Part shown: in pieces, positions 16,621 through 24,038 of the stretch
How positions within the stretch are numbered: the stretch's first letter is position 1
Layout of the letters: each line of letters starts with the position of its first letter
Origin: Bradyrhizobium sp. SRL28
Lineage (GTDB): Bacteria > Pseudomonadota > Alphaproteobacteria > Rhizobiales > Xanthobacteraceae
Direction: 5' to 3'
Length of the DNA: 64,000 bases
Assembly: GCF_018596315.1 (NCBI RefSeq)
Contig: NZ_JAHEAG010000015.1
Location: 62,001 to 126,000, forward strand
Made by a program: the position numbers and the translations under genes
Notes under the pieces: generated by a model
The model's database searches: none
Told to the model about the DNA's origin: nothing
Seen by the model: the letters and a program-made list of their open reading frames with translations, nothing else

Positions 16621-17526
16621 TCAGCTCATGGCGTTGCGGCGCCAGGCGCCCGGAGACGCTCCGGCATGCGCGTTGAACACGCGTGTAAAGTGGCTTTGAT
16701 CGGCAAAGCCGCAGGCGACCGCGACTTCCGCCAATGTCACCTGCGGATCACGCAGCAACTCCTTCGCGCATTCGACGCGTTGACGCAGCAACCATCGGTG
16801 CGGCGGATCGCCGGTGCTTTGCTTGAAGGCGCGAGTGAAATAGCTCAGCGAAAGCCCGCACCCGGCCGCGACGTCAGAGAGCGCGGTATCTCCACTGAGC
16901 CCTGACATCATCATTTCAGTCGCGCGGCGCAACTGCCAGGAAGCCAGCATGCCGCGCTCGGGATGGGATCGCGCCAACATGCCGCCGAACGCACACGCAA
17001 AATACGTATTGATGGCCAGCAGCATGTGCTCGGCGTACATCGAACTGACTTCATGCGGCCGAACGAGTGCCGGCAGCAACGCCTGCCCAAGATACCAGAC
17101 GGTCTCGTCAAGCACACCGCGTTCACAGGACAGGTTGTCGATCCGCGGAACGCCCTGATCGTCGGCGATCTCATCAAGGATCATTTGCGGCACGGAAAAA
17201 AACAGCATGTCGAAGGGACTGATGAGGTTCGCCTTTGGCCGCTCCAGATGATTGCAGATGCTCGTGGTGCGCGCCGGGTAGCTGCCGCGGTGGACGCAGC
17301 GCTCACCCAGGAAGAGTTCGCGCGCGGGCTGTTCGCGGAGTTGAAGGATGACGCTGAAAGCCGGTTCAATGGCATGTGGTTCGGCAAAACCATGCCCGGG
17401 CGTGTCGCAGCGCAGACGCGAAACCACGAGATTGGATTTCTTCAGACCGGTCGTAACGAGTTGCGAAACCTGCTCGGGTCTAAATCGAGAAATCAGGTCC
17501 TTGCCATATTGCGTGTCCACGTGCAT
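16621..17526 (-). CDS. AraC family transcriptional regulator
   Basis: 301 residues from ATG 17526 (MHVDTQYGKD). The C-terminal ~100 residues hold the double helix-turn-helix: ALSDVAAGCGLSLSYFTRAFKQ and VTLAEVAVACGFADQSHFTRVF, then the typical SPGAWR end. The N-terminal part is the variable ligand-sensing region. It sits upstream of, and on the same strand as, the epoxide-hydrolase-like and MBL-fold genes, so it probably controls them. The inducer cannot be inferred. Confidence 0.88.
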   Translation of the reverse strand: MHVDTQYGKDLISRFRPEQVSQLVTTGLKKSNLVVSRLRCDTPGHGFAEPHAIEPAFSVILQLREQPARELFLGERCVHRGSYPARTTSICNHLERPKANLISPFDMLFFSVPQMILDEIADDQGVPRIDNLSCERGVLDETVWYLGQALLPALVRPHEVSSMYAEHMLLAINTYFACAFGGMLARSHPERGMLASWQLRRATEMMMSGLSGDTALSDVAAGCGLSLSYFTRAFKQSTGDPPHRWLLRQRVECAKELLRDPQVTLAEVAVACGFADQSHFTRVFNAHAGASPGAWRRNAMS

Positions 17527-17611
17527 GCGAGCTCTCCGTGCGCGACGTTGAGCGACGAGCAACGATTAATCTTCACGATTTGGCAGAGTTAGCCTTCAGG
17601 CCATGCATGAG

Positions 17612-17642
17612 AGCACCAACGGCTCATTGAATTGGTGCTTTT
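17612..17642 (+). terminator. Hairpin with short T-run
   Basis: AGCACCAA (17612-17619) pairs perfectly with TTGGTGCT (17632-17639) around a 12-base loop, ending in TTTT. The orientation does not match the end of either annotated neighbour, so its use as a terminator is uncertain. Confidence 0.3.
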
Positions 17643-17785
17643 CCCAAAGACGTCGAAACGCTTCGTTGTCCCACTTGTGCCCGAATACGCGAGGCATAGC
17701 CAGCGTTTCATGCCCGCTTTGCCTCCAAAGCGACCGGTTCCAGGGCACGACGTCGAATCATCGAGCTACCGAGGACTGCGAAGAC

Positions 17786-18262
17786 CTAACATCGTTGGAT
17801 CAGCGCCCGCCCGATCGGTTTTGGCTGCTCGCTGCGCAAGACCAGCGACGTCGTGACCGCGCCGTGCCGCGCGACCGTATCCACGATCGTTTCAAGCTCC
17901 TGTGGGGACGGCACGAAGACCTTGAGGATGAAACAATCCTCTCCGGTCAGTCGCAGCACCTCCATGACGTGAGGCATTTCGGAAAACTGCTTCAGGCAAG
18001 ACTGAATATGTTCATGGGTCGTGCGCAGGCGGATGACCGCCATCATCCTCAACCCAAGCGCGGCCGGATTTATCCTCGCGGTATAGCCGGTGATGATTCC
18101 GCGTTCCTCCAGCCGCTTGACCCGCTCGGAGGTCGCGGGCTGTGAGAGCCCTACCCTGCGACCAAGCTCCGATATCGCGATACGCCCATCTTCCTGCAGA
18201 ACTTCGATGATCGCGACATCAGTCGGGTCCAGCGCTGGAACAGAACTTTCTCGAAATGACAT
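17786..18262 (-). CDS. Lrp/AsnC family transcriptional regulator
   Basis: 158 residues, normal length. The N-terminal helix-turn-helix is LDPTDVAIIEVLQEDGRIAISELGRRVGLSQPATSERVKRLEERGIITGY in layout, and the C-terminal part is the RAM ligand-binding domain (GLRMMAVIRLRT, VMEVLRLTGEDCFILKVFVPS). Such proteins form octamers and respond to amino acids. It is transcribed divergently from the RBBP9-like hydrolase at 18371, which it may regulate. Confidence 0.92.
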   Translation of the reverse strand: MSFRESSVPALDPTDVAIIEVLQEDGRIAISELGRRVGLSQPATSERVKRLEERGIITGYTARINPAALGLRMMAVIRLRTTHEHIQSCLKQFSEMPHVMEVLRLTGEDCFILKVFVPSPQELETIVDTVARHGAVTTSLVLRSEQPKPIGRALIQRC

Positions 18263-18370
18263 GGAGACCTTGAATCCATCGGCAAGAGGACGTCTTTTCC
18301 GATGATTGCCTATTCCAGATCGCAGTGGAAGACGTCAGGTTTGCCCGGTTGCAAAGACAACGGAGCTGAC

Positions 18371-18925
18371 ATGACCGACATCGTTATTCTGCCGGGAATT
18401 GGGGGATCGGGTGAGCTGCACTGGCAAACCCGATGGGAAAAGAGCGACCCGCGGTATCGGCGCTTCCAGCCGACCGACTGGAATCAACCTGAACTAAAGG
18501 ATTGGATCTCAGCGTTGGATCGCGCTGTCGGCGCCGCTTCGAAACCGCCGCTCCTCGTCGCGCATAGCCTGGCATGTCTTTTGGTTGCACACTGGCAGCA
18601 GGTTTCCACAGCGCCGGTCGCGGGCGCATTTCTCGTTGCAGTTCCGAATCCGGAAGCCCAGACCTTCCCCGTCGAGGCCGCCAGTTTCGCCGATCCACCA
18701 CTCAGCGAGCTCAGGTTTCCATCACTCATCATCGCGAGCACGAACGATCCATATGGCACGATCGAATATGCCCGCGGGAGAGCGAGCCAGTGGGGAAGCG
18801 ACATTGTTGAAGTGGGGCGGCTTGGCCATATCAACGAGGCAAGCCGGCTAGAGGACTGGCGGCAGGGAAAGGCATTGCTCACGGCTTTTGCAGCCGGAGT
18901 CGCGAATTCAACCATTAGACGCTGA
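18371..18925 (+). CDS. RBBP9/YdeN family alpha/beta hydrolase
   Basis: 184 residues from ATG 18371 (MTDIVILPGIGGSG); an in-frame ATG 23 codons upstream gives a less typical start. This is the minimal serine-hydrolase fold of the RBBP9/YdeN family: ILPGIGGSGELHWQ, nucleophile VAHSLACL (Ser about residue 66), and catalytic His in GHINEAS near the C-terminus. Natural substrate unknown. Divergent from the Lrp-type regulator with about 108 bases between starts. Confidence 0.88.
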   Translation: MTDIVILPGIGGSGELHWQTRWEKSDPRYRRFQPTDWNQPELKDWISALDRAVGAASKPPLLVAHSLACLLVAHWQQVSTAPVAGAFLVAVPNPEAQTFPVEAASFADPPLSELRFPSLIIASTNDPYGTIEYARGRASQWGSDIVEVGRLGHINEASRLEDWRQGKALLTAFAAGVANSTIRR

Positions 18926-18955
18926 GGGCCTTTCGGCGGTCCGGGCAGTCCTTGC

Positions 18956-19057
18956 TCATGACAGATACAATAAGCTTGCCACCTGATAGAGCGCAAAGGC
19001 CAACTGGCCTATCATGACGACAAGTGCAATCGCGAGGAGATAGAAGCCGTAATACAT
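18956..19057 (-). CDS. Possible single-helix membrane microprotein, 33 aa
   Basis: ATG 19057 to TGA 18956. The product starts MYYGFYLLAIALVVMIG and continues QLAFALYQVASLLYLS: almost wholly one hydrophobic helix with aromatic ends, as in bacterial membrane microproteins. GGGGTGAAG lies just upstream as a possible ribosome site. Too short for codon statistics, so real only if conserved. Confidence 0.4.
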   Translation of the reverse strand: MYYGFYLLAIALVVMIGQLAFALYQVASLLYLS

Positions 19058-19300
19058 GCCGCTTCACCCCAAAAATTTGAGGAAGACTTACGCGGAAACA
19101 AAACTCGTAACTTGCAATGATGATTCGCTAACATGAGTCAGCTCTGAATCGGCGTCAATCAGATTTTGGATTTTCCTTGTTTGGCTCAGAATGGTGAGTC
19201 TTTTTTGCCACGCTTGAGCGAATCGGCTCGAGCGGCTCGCCAGTCCTTGGGTAGCGGAGTCCGCCTGATGTGGCCGGGCCCGACGATGTCGTTAGTTAAG

Positions 19301-19405
19301 TCACGCAGCCAGTATCTTGAATCCCCACCATACAACAGCGACGGCAGCGACGATGCAGGCAGCCGTCAGGGCGCGCTCCAGGACATGGATCTTCATTGTT
19401 TCCAT
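19301..19405 (-). CDS. Possible single-helix membrane microprotein, 34 aa
   Basis: ATG 19405 (or ATG 19396) to TGA 19301. The product begins METMKIHVLERALTAACIV and ends in a hydrophobic helix AVAVVWWGFKILAA. The frame stays open upstream, so a longer protein (for example from ATG 19516, MCPRERRARF...) is possible. On the same strand as the 33-residue candidate at 18956. Confidence 0.35.
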   Translation of the reverse strand: METMKIHVLERALTAACIVAAVAVVWWGFKILAA

Positions 19406-19568
19406 CCCGTTTTCTTCGCTACCCCGCGCGGAAGCTATGTGATTCCACAATATGTCGGCAACTTCGGGGTTGCCGAAAGAACGGGCATCGAAGCGCGCCC
19501 GGCGCTCACGCGGGCACATGGGCCGAGGATAATTCGTTTCCACGACGGTGTTAGGGCGAAGCAAGCGT

Positions 19569-19625
19569 AGCCCGGATGAGCAAAGGTTTTGCTTTATCCC
19601 GCATATCGCTGTGCTCATGCGGGCT
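19569..19625. repeat. Imperfect palindromic intergenic element
   Basis: AGCCCGGATGAGC (19569-19581) is mirrored by GCTCATGCGGGCT (19613-19625) with one mismatch. The sequence resembles a palindromic repeat scattered between genes in Bradyrhizobium; that comparison is from memory. Confidence 0.5.
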
Positions 19626-19787
19626 GCTTGCCACTTCCGCTTTCAAGGGCATGTCGACATGGTGGGACGGGCTGACGCGCCGGCTCGGTCGAAAATGACC
19701 CAACTCGGACGGCGCACATTGATGCGTGCGACCAGACCCAATATCGTATGGTTTCACCTGTCGACTTCGCCGGAAGGAGGCCGCGTC

Positions 19788-20252
19788 ATGAGCAGCGACT
19801 CTCAGCTTTCGAACCCACCGGGGTGGGACTGGCCGTCCTGGATGAAGGGCAGCATGCCCAATCCTCTCGATTTTTTTGCGGCGCCCCGGAACTTCGTGCA
19901 GCCCATATTGCCCGGATGGTTCGGTAGCGTGATCAACATCACCGAGCAGAATTCAAGCGCTCCTGATACCGAACGAGAGATTGTCGCCGCGCAGAGCTAC
20001 GGTCGTCAGCTAGGTCGTGTCATGGATGCACTTGCCGTTCTCATTGCTGACTTGCCGAAGGCGAAGCAGGATGCAACGGCTTTCAAAGAATTCGCGAAGA
20101 TCCGTCGCGAGATCGATGACATCAAGGCACAAGCTGCAGCCCGACGCCTCGACCGCATCGCAGCCGACCTCGCTACGCTGAAAGAGACGAATCCAAAGGA
20201 ATATGAGCGCCTCGCCGCGACGCTTCGCGAGGCGGTGGACGGAGCATCATGA
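19788..20252 (+). CDS. Hypothetical protein with helical C-terminal half
   Basis: 154 residues from ATG 19788, chosen for the excellent AGGAGG at 19775-19780; an earlier in-frame ATG lacks one. The N-terminus is Trp/Pro-rich (NPPGWDWPSWMKGSMPNPLDFF), followed by PGWFGSVINITEQNSS. From about residue 60 it is helical and charged, likely coiled coil (DDIKAQAAARRLDRIAADLATLKETNPKEYERL). No signal peptide or membrane helix. I recall similar proteins in Bradyrhizobium but no function. It stands alone between two gene-poor stretches. Confidence 0.7.
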   Translation: MSSDSQLSNPPGWDWPSWMKGSMPNPLDFFAAPRNFVQPILPGWFGSVINITEQNSSAPDTEREIVAAQSYGRQLGRVMDALAVLIADLPKAKQDATAFKEFAKIRREIDDIKAQAAARRLDRIAADLATLKETNPKEYERLAATLREAVDGAS

Positions 20253-20319
20253 GGTCTTAAGCCCAGCACGTAGAATTTCCTACCCGCAGTCAAGGGGCGC
20301 GAGTGGGAAGTCCTACGGG

Positions 20320-20364
20320 CTGCGGGCCAGGAAAGTCGTTGGTCGCATCGTTCTTAAGAACTGA
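20320..20364 (+). pseudogene. 3' relic of a zinc alcohol dehydrogenase gene (last 14 codons)
   Basis: The frame reads LRARKVVGRIVLKN-stop, against LRAGKVVGRIVLKN-stop at the end of the intact gene 13318-14376. The similarity continues past the stop (GCGTCTCA in both). Most differences are at third codon positions, so the copy diverged while still under coding constraint and was truncated later. No earlier part of the gene is present upstream. Confidence 0.8.
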
Positions 20365-20517
20365 AGCCGTGCGTCTCAACCTGCCAAACTAAGACATCGC
20401 TAGACGCTGTATTCAAACACTGTTTTAAACACTCACTTTCATCAAACTACATCTGAGAGTCTAAAAGCGAACCGACACCTTTAAAGCCCATTGGTATCTT
20501 GATGGTACGCAACTGGG

Positions 20518-20700
20518 ATGGCGGGCGCGGCCGTGTTGGAAGTGTTGATTACCAAGCGAAGCTCAATCAAGTGGGAATGGCGGGTCTGTGACCGCTACGG
20601 GGCCACGATTATCGGCGGGTTTGAGAGCACCCGACCAGCGGCCAACTACCGGGGTAATCGGGCGCTATTTCTTTTGTTGTCTACGCGCTGGATACGATGA
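20518..20700 (+). CDS. Small hypothetical protein, 60 aa
   Basis: ATG 20518 to TGA 20698-20700. The product contains LITKRSSIKWEWRVCDRYGA, then IIGGFESTRPAANYRGNRALFLLLS. The WEWRVCD...GGFE...RGNRALF pattern reads like a small, folded beta-type domain and I recall similar short proteins in Bradyrhizobium. The start is uncertain, since no clear ribosome site precedes ATG 20518 and a GTG lies 5 codons later. No signal peptide. Function unknown. Confidence 0.45.
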   Translation: MAGAAVLEVLITKRSSIKWEWRVCDRYGATIIGGFESTRPAANYRGNRALFLLLSTRWIR

Positions 20701-20750
20701 TGCGCGAAGTCGCGCGCTAGATTGCGAATAGCGGTCGCCGGCCGAGTAAA

Positions 20751-20939
20751 CTAGCCGCAGTTATAGGGCTCCAGAGCGATCAGGGGTCCCGCGAAATCGG
20801 CATAGGCTACCTTCATAAAGCCTTCCGCCTCCCCGTGCCGGGTTAGATCGTTTGCCAAGAACACGGGTTGAACACTATCCCGCAAAACTACGGTGAAATG
20901 ACCCCGACGATATTGCACGTCGGGGTCATTCGAGATCAT
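20751..20939 (-). CDS. Doubtful small ORF, 62 aa
   Basis: ATG 20939 to TAG 20751. The translation (begins MISNDPDVQYRRGHFTVVL, ends AGPLIALEPYNCG) has a natural-looking composition, but its first codons fall within a perfect 13-bp hairpin and no ribosome site is visible. It follows the frameshifted small gene on the same strand. Could equally be part of a non-coding stretch. Confidence 0.25.
   Translation of the reverse strand: MISNDPDVQYRRGHFTVVLRDSVQPVFLANDLTRHGEAEGFMKVAYADFAGPLIALEPYNCG
20897..20930. repeat. Perfect 13-bp inverted repeat
   Basis: AATGACCCCGACG (20897-20909) and CGTCGGGGTCATT (20918-20930) flank an 8-base loop. The fold would be very stable. On the minus strand it lies just after the frameshifted gene at 20986-21200, so it could end that transcript, though no T-run follows. 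Confidence 0.7.
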
Positions 20940-20985
20940 CAGGCCGGGTACTTCCGCCGCGCCTTCCGATCACAAGCGTCGATAA

Positions 20986-21200
20986 TTACGGTACCTGACC
21001 AGGGCTGGACGTGGCAACCGTGCCATCGAGGTAATCACATTTCGCGCGAAAACGGCTCGCGGCCAGCTCGCGCTTGCGCCAGTCGGCCGGCGCTGACGTT
21101 CCAGCGCCAATGCCTTACGCGCCTCAACATCCGAGATGATCGTATCGATCTCAACATCATCCAGCGTGCGCTTGATCCGCAACACGATGGACAAAGCCAT
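20986..21200 (-). pseudogene. Small hypothetical gene broken by a frameshift
   Basis: ATG 21200, preceded by AAGGAG, starts MALSIVLRIKRTLDDVEIDT and IISDVEARKALALERQRR in one frame. From about 21086-21090 the sensible protein continues in another frame: ADWRKRELAASRFRAKCDYL, then DGTVATSSPGQVP and a stop at 20986. One missing G in a GGCCGG context would restore one continuous ~72-residue protein. Without repair the first frame runs on into an Arg/Pro-rich tail typical of an out-of-frame reading. Either a recent pseudogene or a sequencing error. Confidence 0.65.
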
Positions 21201-21767
21201 CACTACGTCTCCTTAGGCCAGTGGAGTCCCACGAAGCCCGCAACGTCTTCAATTTAGTGCACTCAACAACCGTTCGCTCGCGCGATTTTCTCTGGCGGCC
21301 TCCAATCACTGATTTGCCCCTCCTGGCAAGAAACTTATTTCGCACTTCGTCAAAATTTTTCGCTTAACGCGAGACCCAAATCAAACCTACAACTCCCGCC
21401 ATCCTGTCCCGCAAGAGGGGCGTTGGCCATCGTCACGAACGTTGGGACGGGTTGCGGTGGACGCGGCAGCGTCGGGCGCGAGGTGTGTTCGCAGGGCGGA
21501 TCTTCCGTGAGCGGGCATGGCGCGCAGACGACCGGCGCTTAAACGCCTCGGCCGAAACTTCTTCCGGCAGCATACGGGCCGGTCGAAGCGTATGGCACGA
21601 GGAAGCTGCGGACGGCAAAACCGTGTGGTCCTGGCACCCGTTGCTGGTGTCAAGCTGATGGAGATTGTCGAGCCCAACCGGGCCTTCGATCAATCGCCAA
21701 TCCGTCAGCGACGGAGGCAAGAGGAATTCGTCTCCGGGGAGAGCGCGGCATAAGCCGATAAACCACT

Positions 21768-21864
21768 GCGCAGGGAAGGCCGGGTGTTCCGGCGCACCTG
21801 CGGTCCACCGTGTGCATTCTTGCGCACGACTGCGGGTGTCATGGGCACCCGGCTTTCCCTGCGC
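21768..21864. repeat. Long inverted repeat, possible structured RNA or mobile-element relic
   Basis: Arms of 19 bases (21768-21786 and 21846-21864; core GCGCAGGGAA and TTCCCTGCGC) match with one difference and enclose about 60 bases. The whole unit would fold into a long hairpin. I recall similar sequences recurring in Bradyrhizobium and Rhodopseudomonas genomes, but cannot confirm here. Confidence 0.6.
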
Positions 21865-22091
21865 CCTCTATCTCAAGAGGGCATCGCAGATCGCATAACT
21901 TCGGGCGCTACCCGCGCCGCGAGATCGTAATGCCGTATCCAGCCGCTGGCCGCATCTATCGAACACAACTATACGCGTATCGGAGCACCGGCATAATCCG
22001 TATGAGCCCCCTGTTTGCACGGCCGTACCGCTTTTCGCAGAGCGCGCAGGCTGATAATCTGTCGTCGTTTCATTATGGGTTTCATTTGATT

Positions 22092-23450
22092 ATGAGCGGG
22101 GCCTTCGGCGGGAAAATTTGGAAAATCGCGGCGCTGGCGTCGTTGCTGGCGCTCACCCTCGCCGCGCCTGCCGCCGCCGAAAAGCGCGTCGCGCTGGTGA
22201 TCGGCAACTCCGCCTACCAAAACGTGACCCGGCTGGATAATCCGCGCAACGACGCGGCGCTGATGGCCGAAACGCTCTCTGGCCTCGGCTTCACGCTGAT
22301 CGGCGGCCGCGCCCAGCTCGATCTCGACAAGCCGGCGATGGATCTGGCCGTGCAGAATTTCGGCCGCCAGGTTCAGGGCGCCGACGTCGCGCTGTTCTAC
22401 TATGCCGGCCACGGCGTGCAGGTCTCCGGCGCGAACTATCTGGTCCCAATCAGCGCCAACCCGACACGCGAGGCCGATGTCGATTTCCAGATGGTCGACG
22501 TCAACCTCGTGCTGCGCCAGATGCAGGGTTCGGGGACGCGCCTCAACATGGTGATCCTCGATGCCTGCCGGAACAACCCGTTCGGTGCCCGCGGATTGCG
22601 CGCTTCCGACGGCGGTCTCGCGCAGATGCGCGCGCCGGAGGGGACGCTGATCTCCTATGCGACGCAGCCCGGCAATGTCGCGCTCGATGGCACCGACGGC
22701 CACAGCCCCTATACCAGGGCGCTGGCCGGGACAATCAAGCAGGCCGGGCTCGACATCTTTCAGACCTTCAACCAGGTCGGCCTCGCCGTGAAACGCCAGA
22801 CCGGCGGATCGCAACAGCCCTGGGTGTCCTCCTCCCCGATCGACGGCAATTTCTATTTCGTGGCCCCTGCTCCGACTGCGGCATTGCCACAGGTCGCCGT
22901 CGCGCCGCAGCCCGCACCGCTGGCCTCGACGCTGCGTCCGGACCCCGACCGCATTCCGATCAAGGATCCGATCCTGCTGCGCGAATTGAGCGACCGCCTG
23001 TTCGAGCTCAATTACGATCCGGAGCCGCTGGACAGCAAGAACGGCATGCGGGTCGCGATAACAAAATTTCAGGAGAAGGCCAGGATGACGCCGACCGGTG
23101 ATGCCACCGAAGGCGTGCTGACGCGGCTGCGCAAGATGGAAGACCTGAAACCGTGGGGCTCGATCGTCTACGGCCCCGACGGCGACAAATGGGGAATGTC
23201 CTGGAATCATTCGTCGCGACGGGCAGCAATCGACGACGCACTCAAGAATTGCGGCTCGACCAAATGTCCGGTCGAGTTGAGCTTCTATGGCGCGCGATGC
23301 GGCGCGTTCGCGATCTCGGGTAAGTCATGGTCGCTGGTCCAGCGCGACACCGTTGCGCGCGCCAGGGAAGCCGCGCTTGACGAGTGCGGAAAGACTGGCA
23401 AATCTTGCCGCATCATTGGCGCGGTCTGTGCCGACGGTTCGGGCCGCTAG
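22092..23450 (+). CDS. Exported caspase-like (C14) peptidase with DUF4189 tail
   Basis: 452 residues from ATG 22092, chosen because it puts a clean signal peptide at the front (cleavage near AAPAAAE, residue 30); the open frame runs 94 codons further upstream without similarity. The caspase domain follows: KRVALVIGNSAYQNV, catalytic His in FYYAGHGVQ (about H107), catalytic Cys in VILDACRNNPF (about C159). After a Pro/Ala linker comes a region resembling a peptidoglycan-binding-like helical domain (YDPEPLDSKNGMRVAI...), then a DUF4189-type domain with six Cys (WGSIVYGPDGDKWGMSWN ... NCGSTKCPVEL ... ECGKTGKSCRIIGAVC). Both dyad residues are present, so it may be active, with Arg/Lys preference as in other bacterial caspase homologues (family knowledge). 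Two exported paralogues follow. Confidence 0.88.
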   Translation: MSGAFGGKIWKIAALASLLALTLAAPAAAEKRVALVIGNSAYQNVTRLDNPRNDAALMAETLSGLGFTLIGGRAQLDLDKPAMDLAVQNFGRQVQGADVALFYYAGHGVQVSGANYLVPISANPTREADVDFQMVDVNLVLRQMQGSGTRLNMVILDACRNNPFGARGLRASDGGLAQMRAPEGTLISYATQPGNVALDGTDGHSPYTRALAGTIKQAGLDIFQTFNQVGLAVKRQTGGSQQPWVSSSPIDGNFYFVAPAPTAALPQVAVAPQPAPLASTLRPDPDRIPIKDPILLRELSDRLFELNYDPEPLDSKNGMRVAITKFQEKARMTPTGDATEGVLTRLRKMEDLKPWGSIVYGPDGDKWGMSWNHSSRRAAIDDALKNCGSTKCPVELSFYGARCGAFAISGKSWSLVQRDTVARAREAALDECGKTGKSCRIIGAVCADGSGR

Positions 23451-23483
23451 AATTCAGACTCAAGCTATTGGAAGCACCTGCCT

Positions 23484-23981
23484 ATGCGAATTGCCGTCCG
23501 CCGCTCGATCCGGGTTGCCTACCTCTTGATATTGACCTTGGTCGCGTTGGGTCCTGCGCATGCGCAGTCCGGCAGCGCCGGCGGCAGTATCGGCAATGAT
23601 GAAAAATCGCTCTCCGGTTCGCGTGAGCCGCCGCGCGCAAGCGAATCGGAAAGGCCCGCACGGCGCAGCAAGCCCGAGGCGGACGAGCCGCGCCGCGCTT
23701 CGCAGAGCAGCGGTGCCAGCAGTTTCGACGGCGCGTGGGTCGTCAACAGTGTCGGTACCACCTGCTCCGGCAGCAGCCGAAACGCGGTGGTGGTGACCAG
23801 CGGCAGGATCATCGGCCAGGGCGTGAGCGGACGAGTCAGCCCGAACGGCGCGGTCAGCGCGATCAACAATTCAAGCGGCGTCACCGCCACCAGCGTCGGC
23901 CGACTTTCCGGTCGCAGCGGCTCCGGGACTTTCAGGCAATCCGATGGATGCAGCGGCCGATGGACGGCATCCAAGCAGTAA
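23484..23981 (+). CDS. Exported Gly/Ser-rich protein, paralogue A
   Basis: 165 residues. Signal peptide with cleavage near AHAQ (residue 28). Mature start SGSAGGSIGNDEKSLSGSRE, then an Arg/Glu/Pro-rich linker (PARRSKPEADEPRRASQ), then a beta-type domain beginning SFDGAWVVNSVGTTC and ending GTFRQSDGCSGRWTASKQ. Two Cys in the domain could form a disulphide. Its closest relative is the next gene; both begin and end with the same motifs. It starts 33 bases after the caspase gene on the same strand. Function unknown; a partner or substrate of the caspase is an inference from context only. Confidence 0.75.
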   Translation: MRIAVRRSIRVAYLLILTLVALGPAHAQSGSAGGSIGNDEKSLSGSREPPRASESERPARRSKPEADEPRRASQSSGASSFDGAWVVNSVGTTCSGSSRNAVVVTSGRIIGQGVSGRVSPNGAVSAINNSSGVTATSVGRLSGRSGSGTFRQSDGCSGRWTASKQ

Positions 23982-24038
23982 TTTTCAAGAATCTTGTTGG
24001 GGCTCCGTGCCCACCGATCCGATTGGGAAGCGCCAGTC

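Larger units (their letters stand above)
18926..19787. other. Gene-poor stretch with possible microproteins and a palindromic element
   Basis: About 860 bases without a confident gene. It holds two possible single-helix membrane microproteins on the minus strand (18956-19057 and 19301-19405) and an imperfect inverted repeat at 19569-19625. The remaining bases between 19058 and 19300 show nothing I can name. Confidence 0.5.
20253..22091. other. Gene-poor accessory stretch with relics and palindromes
   Basis: About 1.8 kb with no confident full gene. In order: a 3' relic of an alcohol dehydrogenase gene (20320-20364), a 60-codon small ORF (20518-20700), a perfect 13-bp hairpin (20897-20930), a frameshifted small gene (20986-21200), a gap with no recognisable content (21201-21767), and a long inverted repeat (21768-21864). 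Open frames in 21387-21760 lie in all directions with unnatural composition and are not called. Confidence 0.6.

Noticed and set aside
21387..21760. Several short overlapping frames on both strands
   Set aside because: Arg/Ser/Pro-rich translations with no start signals and no family resemblance; part of a repeat-bearing non-coding stretch.
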